Shown here piece by piece: positions 41,847 to 54,700 of a stretch of 64,000 nt of DNA. This DNA is from Lingula anatina (taxonomy: Eukaryota > Brachiopoda > Lingulata > Lingulida > Lingulidae), in contig NW_019775805.1 of the NCBI RefSeq assembly GCF_001039355.2, forward strand, positions 21,998 through 85,997. Direction: 5' to 3'. The position numbers were made by a program, and so were the translations under genes. Under the pieces are notes generated by a model. It did no database searches. It was not told the DNA's origin and saw only the letters and a list, made by a program, of their open reading frames with translations. How positions within the stretch are numbered: the stretch's first letter is position 1; each line of letters begins with the position of its first letter.

Positions 41847-44177
41847 GATTGCGATTGTAAGGTTGGATTTGTTGCAACGATATGTTGTAATTTAACGCTG
41901 TGCAGGGAATCATTTTTCGCCGAGCCTTGTGACGTCTGTGGCAGGTATCGCGACTGGGCGCAGTGATATTGGGAAGTAGGAATACACTAAGCGCCACTGA
42001 CGAACTTGGAAGAAGAATTCTTCAGAAAACCACAACTTTGGTCTCAATTTTAGGCAGTTTCTGTATTGTCGGTCGCTTAGAGTGCTACTTTGACTCGATG
42101 GCGAGAAACGTCTCTCTTTATCCGCCATTTTTAACGGCGTCCAATACGTGGTGTGTGCTTAGGTCTGTGTCTATGCACAGCAACCACTGTCTCCTTCAAC
42201 CGCCTCGAAACTCCCGTCTTTATCCACTAAAATAATATTTTATTTGTGATAAACATGTTTTCATTAATTGTAAAATGTTGATGGCTCTTCTTAATATTGG
42301 TCATTCTGCCATGTTATGAGATAGGCAAATATTTTGAAATTTTGGAACGGTTTCCATCGATATGTGACGGATGAGTCATTTCCTAGTTTTGTCCCCCCCC
42401 CCCCTCCTCCCAAACACAAAAGTATATAAATTGTGTGCAGCATAAACATACTGTATTGTTTTTTCACCCCATAAAAATTAAAATAAAATATCTGTTTCAC
42501 TTGCTGTGCATTATTACATGTGCTTGCCAGCTTTTTTTTTTTTTTTTTTTTTTTTCAAAATAAATATTAATTCAAATAACACAGTTAAATCTGTGTTTAG
42601 ATGTAAATTTTTTTAGCTGTGTAAAATGTTTGATAAAATAATAAAAATTATAAAATGAAATAAAGAATAAAAATTTTAGAAAATATATTACATAATTTGC
42701 AACTTAGATCAGTGATCAAAGGGCAATGTGTCACAGATTGATGTACTATAGCTTTGACCAAAGCTTGATGTGCCTGTTAAACTGGCAGACAACTGCTGAA
42801 TAAGAAAATTAAGAGACTGATGTTGCTGTAATTTGAGATGAGATTTTCTAATCCACATTATAATTCATTACTTTTACCATTCCAGCCTACAACAACATGA
42901 TAACAGTGGTTCAGAGCGACGCCGGTGGTGCTGAAGTCACTGACACTGGTCAAACCTATGTCATCAGTGGCGGGACTCACCACGACGCCATCTCTGGCAC
43001 TGTACAGTATGTGATCAGTGGCAGTGACATGACTCAAGGTGACGCCACCCAGGCGTATGTTATCAGTGGTGACAGCGCAGTAGACGGCCAGACGTATGTC
43101 ACTATCAACAGTGGAGGGATGCAAGAGGCTACAAGTAAGTTTGTGATGGACTAAGTTTGAGTTTTGTTGTGTTATATAAAATTCTGGCTAAAATATACAT
43201 TTATTTATTTACTAGTATTTATTTATTATATATTGTTACAAAAATTATAAGTAGATTTTTATGAGTTTAGGGCACGTAAAAATAAGCTTTGGCTTAATTA
43301 AGCCATAAACTATTTATAGTCATCTAAGTTGTCATCAAAAAACATTATTGATTTAAATTATTGGTAATTATAATAAATATAACTCCTTCATCCAGCAGAA
43401 AAAAAAATGGGAAAGATTGAATGCTACACACAGTGGTCAAGCAGCAACATAAAGTGGCTCCATCTATAGATAATACACATTGTTTTATAATTAACTGTAC
43501 CTTCCAGTGGATGGTGCCTCAGCTTATGTCATCAACCCAGGCACTGGGGACCAGAATGTGTACAGCAATATTATCACCCTGGTGGCCACGGAGCAGGGTC
43601 ATCTGGTGCAGACTGACCAGATAGAACAGGAGAATATTGACCCCCAGGGCCAGCTTACCCAGGGGCAGCTCACCCAGGTACAGACATCCCAACAGCAGCA
43701 GCAGTCCGTAGCCACCGTGATGCCGAGAGCTGCGCCAGACGTGATACGACCACCTGTTGGCAAGGTAACCTGGGGGATGTTTATTTTGTCTTGACTTAAA
43801 AACTTTTTTTTCACTTATTGCTAGTGATTTAACAGAAAGTTACTGTAATAACTGAATTAAATTAATTTACTCCTGGGCTTATTTTAGCATTGTAGCAAAG
43901 CAGGATATAGCCTATATTTTCTTATTTAGCAACTAGAATATAAAATATCTTTCTATGAGAATATTAAATGTATTTCTCTTTTTAGACAAATTATTGATAA
44001 TTCTAGATTAGTTCAGAGAGTTACTAGATATGTCATAGTTGCACTTATGCAAGAGAGAAATCTTTTTTCCAGGGGCCATTTCAATGTGACTTCTGTGAGA
44101 AACAGTTTCCAAAATGGGGTCAGCTAACACGCCACATGAAGACCCATGATGAAGACAAGCCTTTTAGATGTACTGAG
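41800..44177 (+). CDS. ZNF236: First copy of exons 1-4 of the ZNF236-like gene (duplicate of 44965-47276)
   Basis: Exons 41800-41821, 42886-43134, 43508-43764 and 44073-44177 have the same lengths (22, 249, 257, 105 nt) and phases as the four exons starting at 44965. The encoded protein differs by about one residue (DSAVDG here, DGAVDG in the other copy). It covers the N-terminal VISGG-rich region, the Q-rich stretch and the first zinc finger (FQCDFC). No exon 5 follows: the copy runs into an N at 44487 and the sequence restarts at its own beginning. This copy is the one physically joined to the METTL3 side, so the true gene is probably one set of these exons followed by exon 5 at 47715. Confidence 0.85.
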
Positions 44178-44964
44178 GTAGAAATTTGCCTCTCTCTCAG
44201 TTTCTCCGTCAGAGGGTGTTGAGTTGTCTTAATTGAATGAAATTGAATGAAATTAATTTACTCAGCATCTTTACCTGTATTGTGTGGTATTGTATTGCAT
44301 AAAGATCTTCAGTAAATTGTCCTTCGGGTTGTAATATCTTCTAGAGAGTGCCATTTATTAAGTGTACAGATTATATGCAATGTTCAAAAACATTTAAAAT
44401 TGTTGTAACCTTTTATGTTGATGATTGCACTTTAAGGAAGCAATCAGTACCATATTTGACTGTAACAAGTAGTTTTATTCGAAGGANGGGCCAGATTATT
44501 GAGGCTGTCTGGGTTGTCAGTCACTTTTGGGAAGTGGTCCAACGACAACCCTAAGTAATAGAATTAATGATTGACCTCTTCCTTCTTGCAACCCTTGACC
44601 GCCAAGTGGACTTCAAACGTCTTATGGGTTGAAGGGAGAGAATATGTCGACAGTAGATCTACAGTGTGTTAGTTGAGAAGCGGTTGTGCACTTTCTTGCG
44701 TGCTCAGAGGAACGTTTTTAATTAATCCATTATAAAGCGTTGTAAATAATTGACGAAAGGATACAATTATTAAACTGTTAGTGGTAATATTAACTCTTAA
44801 ACCGATTTCTTATGGTGTTTCCAGTCGAATGTTTCCACTTCACAAGATAAGAAAATGTCTAGTGCATTAACACTGCCCGATGACGTCATGATCGATCTTG
44901 GTCCGCCATTTGTAAAGAATAGTTCCAAAGGAAAACGGGCACTTTTTCAGCAAATACAGAGAAA

Positions 44965-47900
44965 ATGGAAGACCCAAACTCCTCAGGTAAAGTCACAAAT
45001 CGTCTCCAGTTGATTGTGATTATAAGGTTGGATTTGTTGCAACGATATGTTGTAATTTAACGTTGTGCAGGGAATCATTTTTCGCCGAGCCTTGTGACGT
45101 CTGTGGCAGGTATCGCGACTGGGCGCAGTGATATTGGGAAGTAGGAATACACTAAGCGCCACTGACGAACTTGGAAGAAGAATTCTTCAGAAAACCACAA
45201 ACTGGGTCTTAATTTAAGCAATTTTTGTATTGTTGGTCGCTGACAGTGCTACTTTGGCTCGATGGCGAGAAACGTTTCTCTTTATCCGCCATTTTTAACG
45301 GCGTCCAATACGTGGTGTGTGCTTAGGTCTGTGTCTATGCACAACAACCACCACCTCCTACGACCACCTCGAAACTCCCGTCTTTATCCACTAAAATAAT
45401 ATTTTATTTGTGATAAACACGTTTTCATTAATTGTAAAATGTTGATAGCTCTTCCTCATTTTGGTCATTCTGCCATGTTATGCGATATGTAAATATTTTG
45501 AAATTTTGAAACGGTTTCCATCGATATGTGACGGATGAGTCATTTCCTAGTTTTGTCCCCCCCCCCCCCCCAAACACACAAAAGTATTCAAATGAGCATA
45601 ACATTACTGAATAGTTTTTTCACCCCATAAAAAACTTTAATAAAATATGTTTCACTTGCTGTGCATTATAACATGTTTTTGCCAGCTTTTTTTTTTTTTT
45701 TCAAATTAAATATTAAACAATTCAAACAGTTAAATGTGTGTTTAGATGTAAATATTTTGAGCTGTGTAAAAGGTTCAATAAATTAAGGTTAAAATGAAAT
45801 TTTAGAAAATATACATAATTTGCAACTTAGATCAGTATTCAAAGGGCAGTGTGTCATAGATTGATAGCTCTTAAAAACATGCAGACAACTGCTAAATAAG
45901 AATATTAAGAGACTTACGTACGTTGCTCTAATTTGAGATGAGATTTTGTAATACACATTTTAATTCATTACTTGACCATTCCAGCCTACAACAACATGAT
46001 AACAGTGGTTCAGAGTGACGCCGGTGGTGCTGAAGTCACTGACACTGGTCAAACCTATGTCATCAGTGGCGGGACGCACCATGATGCCATCTCTGGCACT
46101 GTACAGTATGTTATCAGTGGCAGTGACATGACTCAAGGTGACGCCACCCAAGCGTATGTTATCAGTGGTGACGGTGCAGTAGATGGCCAGACCTATGTCA
46201 CTATCAACAGTGGAGGGATGCAAGAGGCTACAAGTAAGTTTGTGATGGACTAAGTTTGAGTTCTGTTGTGTTATATTAAATTCTGGCTAAAATATACATT
46301 TATTTACTAGTGTTTATTTATCATGTATTTGTTACAAAAATTAAAAGTAGATTTTTATGAGTTTAGGGCACGTAGAAATAACCTTTGGCTTAATTAATCC
46401 TATAAACGATTTATAGTCATCTAAGTTGTCATCAGAAAGCATTATTGATTTAAATTATTGATAATTATAATAATAATTTTATTATTACTCCTTCATCCAG
46501 CAGAAAAGAAAAAAAAAACAAGAAAGATTGAATGCTACACACAGTGGTCAAGCAACAACATAAAGTGGCTCCATCTATAGATAATATATATAACTGTATC
46601 TTCCAGTGGATGGTGCCTCAGCTTATGTCATCAACCCAGGCACTGGGGACCAGAATGTGTACAGCAATATTATCACCCTGGTGGCCACGGAGCAGGGTCA
46701 TCTGGTGCAGACTGACCAGATAGAACAGGAGAATATTGACCCCCAGGGCCAGCTTACCCAGGGGCAGCTCACCCAGGTACAGACATCCCAACAGCAGCAG
46801 CAGTCCGTAGCCACCGTGATGCCGAGAGCTGCGCCAGACGTGATACGACCACCTGTTGGCAAGGTAACCTGGGGGATGTTTATTTTGTCTTGACTTAAAA
46901 ACTTTTTTTTCACTTATTGCTAGTGATTTAACAGAAAGTTACTGTAATAACTGAATTAAATTAATTTACTCCTGGGCTTATTTTAGCATTGTAGCAAAGC
47001 AGGATATAGCCTATATTTTCTTATTTAGCAACTAGAATATAAAATATCTTTCTATGAGAATATTAAATGTATTTCTCTTTTTAGACAAATTATTGATAAT
47101 TCTAGATTAGTTCAGAGAGTTACTAGATATGTCATAGTTGCACTTATGCAAGAGAGAAATCTTTTTTCCAGGGGCCATTTCAATGTGACTTCTGTGAGAA
47201 ACAGTTTCCAAAATGGGGTCAGCTAACCCGCCACATGAAGACCCATGATGAAGACAAGCCTTTTAGATGTACTGAGGTAGAAATTTGCCTCTCTCTCAGT
47301 TTCTCCGTCAGAGGGTGTTGAGTTGTCTTAATTGAATGAAATTGAATGAAATTAATTTACTCAGCATCTTTACCTGTATTGTGTCGTATTGTATTGCATA
47401 AAGATCTTCAGTAAATTGTCCTTCGGGTTGTAATATCTTCTAGAGAGTGCCATTTATTAAGTGTACAGATTATATGCAATGGTCAAAAACATTTAAAATT
47501 GTTGTAACCTTTTATGTTGATGATTGCACTTTGAGGAAGCAATCAGTACCATATTTGACTGTAACAAGTAGTTTTATTCAAATGAAGAACATATGCAATA
47601 GTACATGTCTTCTAGCATGTCATACTGTAACAGAGGATGGTTAAAGGCAAAGCACTACATAGTGCACACATAGTCAAGGTACACCTCACTGACTGTTATT
47701 CCATTTTTTTCCAGTGTGAGTCATCCTTCAACATTGAGGACAACCTTCGTCTGCACATGGCGACTCACTCAGAGGATCTGATCTGTCCAGAGTGTGGTAA
47801 GAAGTTCAACCGGCTGACCAGTCTGAAGGGGCACATCCTGGTCCATGTGAAGGAGGAAATCCTCATTTGTCCTGAGTGTGGGGACGAGTTTGGCACACAG

Positions 47901-48687
47901 GTTGGTGCTGGTGGCTTTGTATGGCCTTAACAGGGTTGTTGTGTGGTTGAGGATTGATGTAAGATTGCTGAAAGCATAATTATATTAACTTTGGTGGAGG
48001 ATCGATATAAAATTGATTCACTGTTCAAGATTGTTTGGTTGAGATCTCCTAAGAGTGTCATACTTTTTCTGTGTCTATATCTGTAATATCATCAAGCCCT
48101 ATCAGTACTTTACCTTTAACCAAATTACTGTTATTCACTAAACATATTTAGTATTTGATATAAAGGAATAGCTCATTGTGCTAATATAAAATAGTCCTTA
48201 TAAATGATTAATCACTAACAGCATTGTGGCATCAACCAGAAAAGGATAAGAAAAGAATAACAACACTGGGGATTGTGTATATGTAACGGCATTCACATGT
48301 TATTTCCAGCACCAGTTAGACAAACATTTAATAGAGCACAGAGAAGAGGAAGATGGCGGCGCTGAATACACGTGTAAACATTGTGGACAGATATTTCACA
48401 AGATGTCAGTTCTCAGAGATCATATGAGACAACACACTAAAGTCAGGTAGGCCTCAACTTGAACTACACAGAAAACTTGAACGTGTTTACAGCTGCACTG
48501 AATTTCTGCAAGGAAAAGAAACATTAAATGTGAACTCTGAGCTGGATCGCCTTCATTGAGAAGTTGTGCAGTGAAATGAAAATTAAAATTTAGCAAATTA
48601 CATACAGAATATGTACATTAAAGAATTTGACAAGACAGTGCCTTCTGCTGTTTTTACTTTCTTAGGACAAGGCGTAATGGAGAATCC

Positions 48688-48734
<47 letters not shown>

Positions 48735-51700
48735 TTTGGTGTACATAAATTGAACTGCAGTTCATGTTTGGAAATATGTAATGAAAATTTAAGATAATTC
48801 ATCACAGAAAAATTAAAGAGTAGTCATTACGATATATACTGAAACTACTGACCATTGAAAAGGTTACAATAATAATAATAAAAATAATAAAGAAAGAAAG
48901 AAGAAAATTTGTTACAGTATTTAAGGAGATTATGAACTTCTGTTTCCATATTCACAGAATGACGTTCAGTCAACCCAAGTATAAGAGGAACGTTGACCGC
49001 AGTGGGTTCTCTCAGAGGTGTCAGTACTGTAACAAAACTTTTCAGAAACCCAGCCAGCTGACACGACACATCAGGATTCACACAGGTGGGAATGTGTGAA
49101 AGTATTTATTTTAAAATGGAGCAAGACTGGATCATTTATTTCCGTTATTTTGTTTAGTTAACCAGTATGGTATCTTTCTGAGGTTAATATTTTATGTTCA
49201 ATTAAATTTGGGTGAAAAGGTAAGCATTTTGTATGAGATTAAAATATGATTTTTTACCATCCAAGAGATTTACTTGAAATGGGAAAGAATTGCTATAAAT
49301 ATATACTCTAATAAGTTCATCTTGATTATTTTAACCGAGGTGACTTATGTTTTTAGGGGAGCGTCCATTCAAATGTCCGCACTGTGAGAAAGCTTTCAAC
49401 CAAAAGGGGGCGCTGCAGACACACATAGCTCAGCATGAGAAGCACAAGCCACACAAGTGTCACCTGTGTCCTATGTCCTTTACACAGAAAGGAAACCTCA
49501 GAGCTCATCTTCAGGTAAGTGTCACCTGTGTCCTTTGTCCTTCACACAGAAAGGAAACCTCAGAGCTCATCTTCAGGTAAGTGTCACCTGTGTCCTGTGT
49601 CCTTCACACAGAAAGGAAACCTCAAAGCTCATCTTCAGGTAAGTGTCACCTGTGTCCTATGTCCTTCACACAGAAAGGAAACCTCAGAGCTCATCTTCAG
49701 GGAAGTGTCACCTGTGTCCTGTGTCCTTCACACAGAAAGGAAACCTCAGAGCTCATCTTCAGGTAAGGCTAGTATTTGAAAAGATGAAGTGGAGAGAAGT
49801 CTGAAGTTTTGTTTTAAACTTGTTCAGGAAATTTACCAAGATTATAAAACTAGAATTTATTGTCCTTGCTGCTTATTGTGTCAATACACTTTCTTTGCTG
49901 TGACTTTCAAATATGAAAAATTTTGTATTACTTTGAGAAAGAAATATCACATTGGTTTTCCTAAATGCTCCTACTTATATAAACAAGAATTATCTTCCAG
50001 TATATGCACTGTAATTTACTAAAGAATCCAAAGGGTGAAGACATTATTTTGGTTTCATAAATTTCAAAGAAAATTATTATACAAAGTAAAATGTGCAGGT
50101 GTTGTCACATTAGAGGAAAAAATTAATTGACTAATGCTGGACTCATGAGGTTATAAAATTGGGGTTAAATAAAATCAATCCTGTACTCACACTCTGGGAC
50201 ATATCATGCCATTCATTTGCCAGGCAGGTGGTGTGTTTTAATGGGTGTTCATCCTGATTGTTGTCTTGTTTTCCAGCGTGTTCACACAGACCTGGAGGAG
50301 TACGAGGGCCCCATCTACCAGTGTGAGGAGTGCAGCTGTCATTTCAGAAAACTGGGCAGTCTGAACGCGCACATGAGTAGAGTCCATGCTGAGAAAATCT
50401 TGGTAAGTAGGATGTAGACTTGGTTGTTGTTGTTGAAAAATAATTTTCTACACATTAGAACAGTCTAATTAGATTTCAGAATATGCATAAGATGATTAGA
50501 ACATGATTCGTTACTGCTTTTCAATTTTTTTTCGGTATTCCACTTTTTAGAAACCATTAGGTGCTTTGATTTCTGTAACTGTGGTTATTCTCTATCCCCA
50601 CACATGTTGGGACATTTTTCTTCTTCAGACATTCTCAGAAATAAGAGCTGTGGGGAATCATTAGTGTCATTTACAATTAGTTATTTTTGTTAAATTGAAT
50701 ATTCTGAATATTTTTCATATTTCAAAGATGAATAGCTTTTCTAAGTAAGAACTGTCAGGAGAAACAACTCCAACATATCAGTAGAGTTTTCACATGAATT
50801 TTTTTGAAATTCTTAAAATCCTGTCTAACCTCAGGACACAGACGCCTGTCCCCCACAGGACTCCTCGGGAGAACCTGCTGCCAGAAATGTCAACGATGTC
50901 ATCCAGCATCTCCTGCAGCTGTCAGAGCAGACGCAGGACAACGGGCAGCAACAGTCACAGCAACAACAACAACGACAGCAGCAACAGCAGAAACAGCAGC
51001 AGTCTGAGCAGGTGAGACATGGATGGATATAATAATAACAATAATTATAATAGTGATAAGAATAATTATAGTAATAATAATAATAATAGTGATAATAGTA
51101 ATAATAATTATAGTAATGATAATAGTGAAAATCCATTTGATATGGCAGATTCCATATTTTGTTATAATAAGAGCTAGATTTATGAAAAAAAGAGGCATGC
51201 AGGCAAAGGAAATAAATACCAAATGCATAATGATAGCTGATGTTAATTACTTATTTTCTATTAAAGGCCTCCCTGAGACTGGGGTCTAGACTTAGCACAT
51301 CACTATTATATTAAGATTATTAAATTCTATAGACAAACTCTATTCTGTTATTCCCCAGATGATGACAGGAGACAACAGTAACTCAGACATCCTGCAGCAG
51401 GCCCTGGAGAGTACAGGCCTCACAGGGACAGAGGGCAGTCAGACGTCCACTGGTCTGGGGGCCTCTCACAGCAACATTGTCCAGTCTAGCAGATCAGGAG
51501 TGACCACCACGCTGAGTATACGAGACGCAGCCACGGGGACGATGAAGAAACACATCATCAGAAAAGTAGGTCATGACCATGATAAGTATTAACAATATGA
51601 TATTTGATGTGATGGTTTTTAGTTTTTGATATTGTACAAGTATGTGATTGAATTTTGATGGGTAGGTTTGTCTTTCAAGCATGAGATCCTATAATTACCC

Positions 51701-54700
51701 CCTTTGCCATTTCTTGTCTCTCTTTACCTCTTCTTCTCACATGAACTCTCTCTCTCTTGATTCCTATGGCTCACACCTCCAGATCAATAATATATGATAA
51801 TATATGATAACATATGATAATGATATATCCAGGTGAATGGCGTGAGGTGGCATCAGTGCACATACTGTTCCAAGGAGTTCAAGAAGCCCAGTGATCTGGT
51901 CCGCCACATCAGGATCCACACCCATGAGAAGCCATACAAGTGCTCCCAGTGCTACCGCTCTTTTGCTGTGAAGAGCACCCTCACATCACATCTGAAGGTA
52001 TTTAAAAATGACCTATTTGCCTTTGAACTGAAGATCATTGGTATCTGATTTGTGGGATATCACTTGAATGAACAATGTGTACTTCATATTAAATGGATAC
52101 ACAAGTTTCCTTTGTAGCAGTAATGTCATGCTGTAGACATGAACCTTATCAGTTAAGTTGATTATCAAGAAATGGTGTGTACAACTGGACCTCCCAAGAC
52201 CTGTTTTGACCATGGTAATGGCACAATCTTTTCAATGGGCAAAAGTCATCAATGAATTTTTCAGCTACATAATTTTGATATTATAAAAATGACACATTTA
52301 TTTAGTTTTTGTGGTGTTTGCACTGCACAAAATAGAACAAAAGTGTAGCCTGCTTTTCAATTTTGCTCTTACCACTCAATTTTAAGAATTAAGGTCTTGA
52401 AGAAGTACAGTATATGTAAAACTCATAATTTTCCCCAGTGAAAAGATCTATCTAGTAATTACCTCACCAGTGTTCCAGGTGGTGCCCGGGTATGGCTCTA
52501 CTACTTATAGCTTCAAGTTTTGATCTTTATATTTTTATTTCTCAAGACTCACACTGGAATCAAGGAATTTAAATGTGCAGTGTGTGACAAGATGTTCTCC
52601 ACTCCTGGCAGTCTGAAGATACATCTCCGCTTACACACAGGTGAGTGTGCGGGCACATGTTTGTGCAGGCGTTGTATAATCATGAAAGTCACCTAGGATG
52701 TAGCTCCTCGAGATTCATTGATTAATCTGTAATTTTTGTAATTATACGGATGTTGATTGTAGTTAGTATTGTAAAATTATTTTCTGCTGTTGACAGATTT
52801 CAGTCGTGAATTAAAACCTAAATATTTTCTCAAATATTTGACAAAATGTTTCTAGTTCTTAGTGATTTTAGTGGGGTGAATTCCGTCACATCACAAATAT
52901 GTATGGATTCCAGAGGAAACGTAAGAAATGTTTTTCTTTTAGGTACTAAACCTTATGACTGTCCTCATTGTGACAAGAAATTCCGTACAGCAAGCCATCG
53001 TAGAAACCATGTGGGCTCACATTTACGTGACATGCATGCTGAGGCTGCAGGCATCACGCGGAAGGTGCGAAAGGTTGTGCGACGACCTGCGAAATCTGAT
53101 CTTCAGCTTCCTGATGTACCCTTGCAGGAACCTATTTTAATCACAGACACAGGTCTAATCCAGCAGCCCCCCAGGAACAGCCACATGTTTACCCAGTATC
53201 TGGGGGAGGCAGGCAGCGTGGACAGACCATACAAGTGTGGCTACTGCTCACGGGGGTTTAAGAAGTCCAGTCATCTCAAACAACATATTAGATCTCATAC
53301 AGGTAGGAATCACACATTGTATGTGTATGTGGGTGGATGGGTGCATGTTAGAATGGCCATTTACTTTAAATAATGTCTTGTCAACAGAAAGGACACATTA
53401 GATCTCAAACAGGTAGGAGAATGATGTAATACCTGTGGTGTTTATAATGCTTGTATGTGTGTTCATTATGTACATGTGTTCATTTATGCCTGTGTGCTAA
53501 AATTGTCAATGAGTCAAATTTATGTCCAGCCATGTAGAACTGCTCATACTAGTATCTGTCAGGCTGATCCTAAGATTTTGACGTCATTTTCCTATTATGA
53601 GATGTCTACCAAAATTCAAATTGCACTCTTGTGTAGGGTATTAAGAATTTAATTTGATTTGTTCACCTCTCAGGTGAGAAACCATACAAATGTCTACAGT
53701 GTCACCGCTCCTTCGTGTCAAGTGGCGTCCTCAAAGCTCACCTGCGTACGCACACGGGGACCAAGAACTACAAGTGTCTCATCTGTGACAGCTCTTTCAC
53801 CACTAACGGCAGCCTGAAGAGACATATGTCCACCCACAGTGAGGTGAGACCGTTTATGTGTCCTTACTGCCAGAAGACCTTCAAAACCTCTGTTAACTGT
53901 AAGAAACACATGAAGACACACAGGTGAGTGATGGTGTACTGCTCTTGGAATGGTTTTATTGTAATATGATTAGTTTTTAGATTTGATTGGTTGAAGAAAT
54001 TTTCACTCTTCTGGTGGATGTCACATTAACATTAATTGTACTGCCAGCTGTGATAAACACAGAATGAAGTACTTAAAATTAAAGTCTGATCTTTTTTTGC
54101 ACTTCAATCATACATTACCATATTTAACTTTATTACTCAAATTCCCTGTTATAGATTACTGTATGTCAGAAAAACAGGACATGTTCTCAGCTTAAGTCAT
54201 AAGATGAAGCTTTAAATGATATAAATCAATGAATATTTATTTTAACATCATTCTAATTTTCCTACCTTGTTTTCAGACATGAACTTGCCATGCAAGCCAT
54301 GCAGCAACAGCAGCAGACAGCTCAGCCAATCAGAGAGACCCAGGAACCCCATCGAGAGGAATTTGTGGCCCCCATGCCTCCCCAGGACGAGCAGCATGCG
54401 AGCAGTCTGGTGCTGCAACAAGAGCTGGACCAGCAGAGGGGGATGGCTCAGCAAGGTTTAGGTACAGAAGATGGACTATTTTCTTTCGATTTAAATCAAA
54501 AATCCTGGACCAACAGAATATCTGCACTTTTCAGGTGCCTTCAACACCCTGTTAGTAAGGCCACTGAACCACTTCTTTCTACTTATTTTAATATCAATTT
54601 TAATATGAAATTTAACTACTAAAGTATTAATTGATTTGGATATGTTTATTTATTTATTTATTTATCTCCAGGTCAGCAGGACCTAAACCAGCCTAGCTTG

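Larger units (their letters stand above)
41353..47580. repeat. N-separated direct duplicate of about 3.1 kb
   Basis: 41353-44480 matches 44518-47577 with small indels and substitutions in introns and almost none in the last kilobase. A single N at 44487 and 30 bp of unique sequence separate them. It holds zinc-finger gene exons 1-4 in both copies. Confidence 0.9.

Noticed and set aside
42858-43124. Minus-strand ORF of 88 codons, repeated at 45960-46223
   Set aside because: It is the antisense shadow of zinc-finger exon 2, which has correct splice sites and continues into exon 3 on the plus strand.
49789-50022. 77-codon plus ORF after the 62-bp array
   Set aside because: It lies in the intron between zinc-finger exons 8 and 9, lacks zinc-finger spacing and has no splice sites in phase.
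51023-51289. Isoleucine-rich plus ORF and tyrosine-rich minus ORF
   Set aside because: Product of an imperfect ATA/ATAAT repeat in the intron after zinc-finger exon 10.
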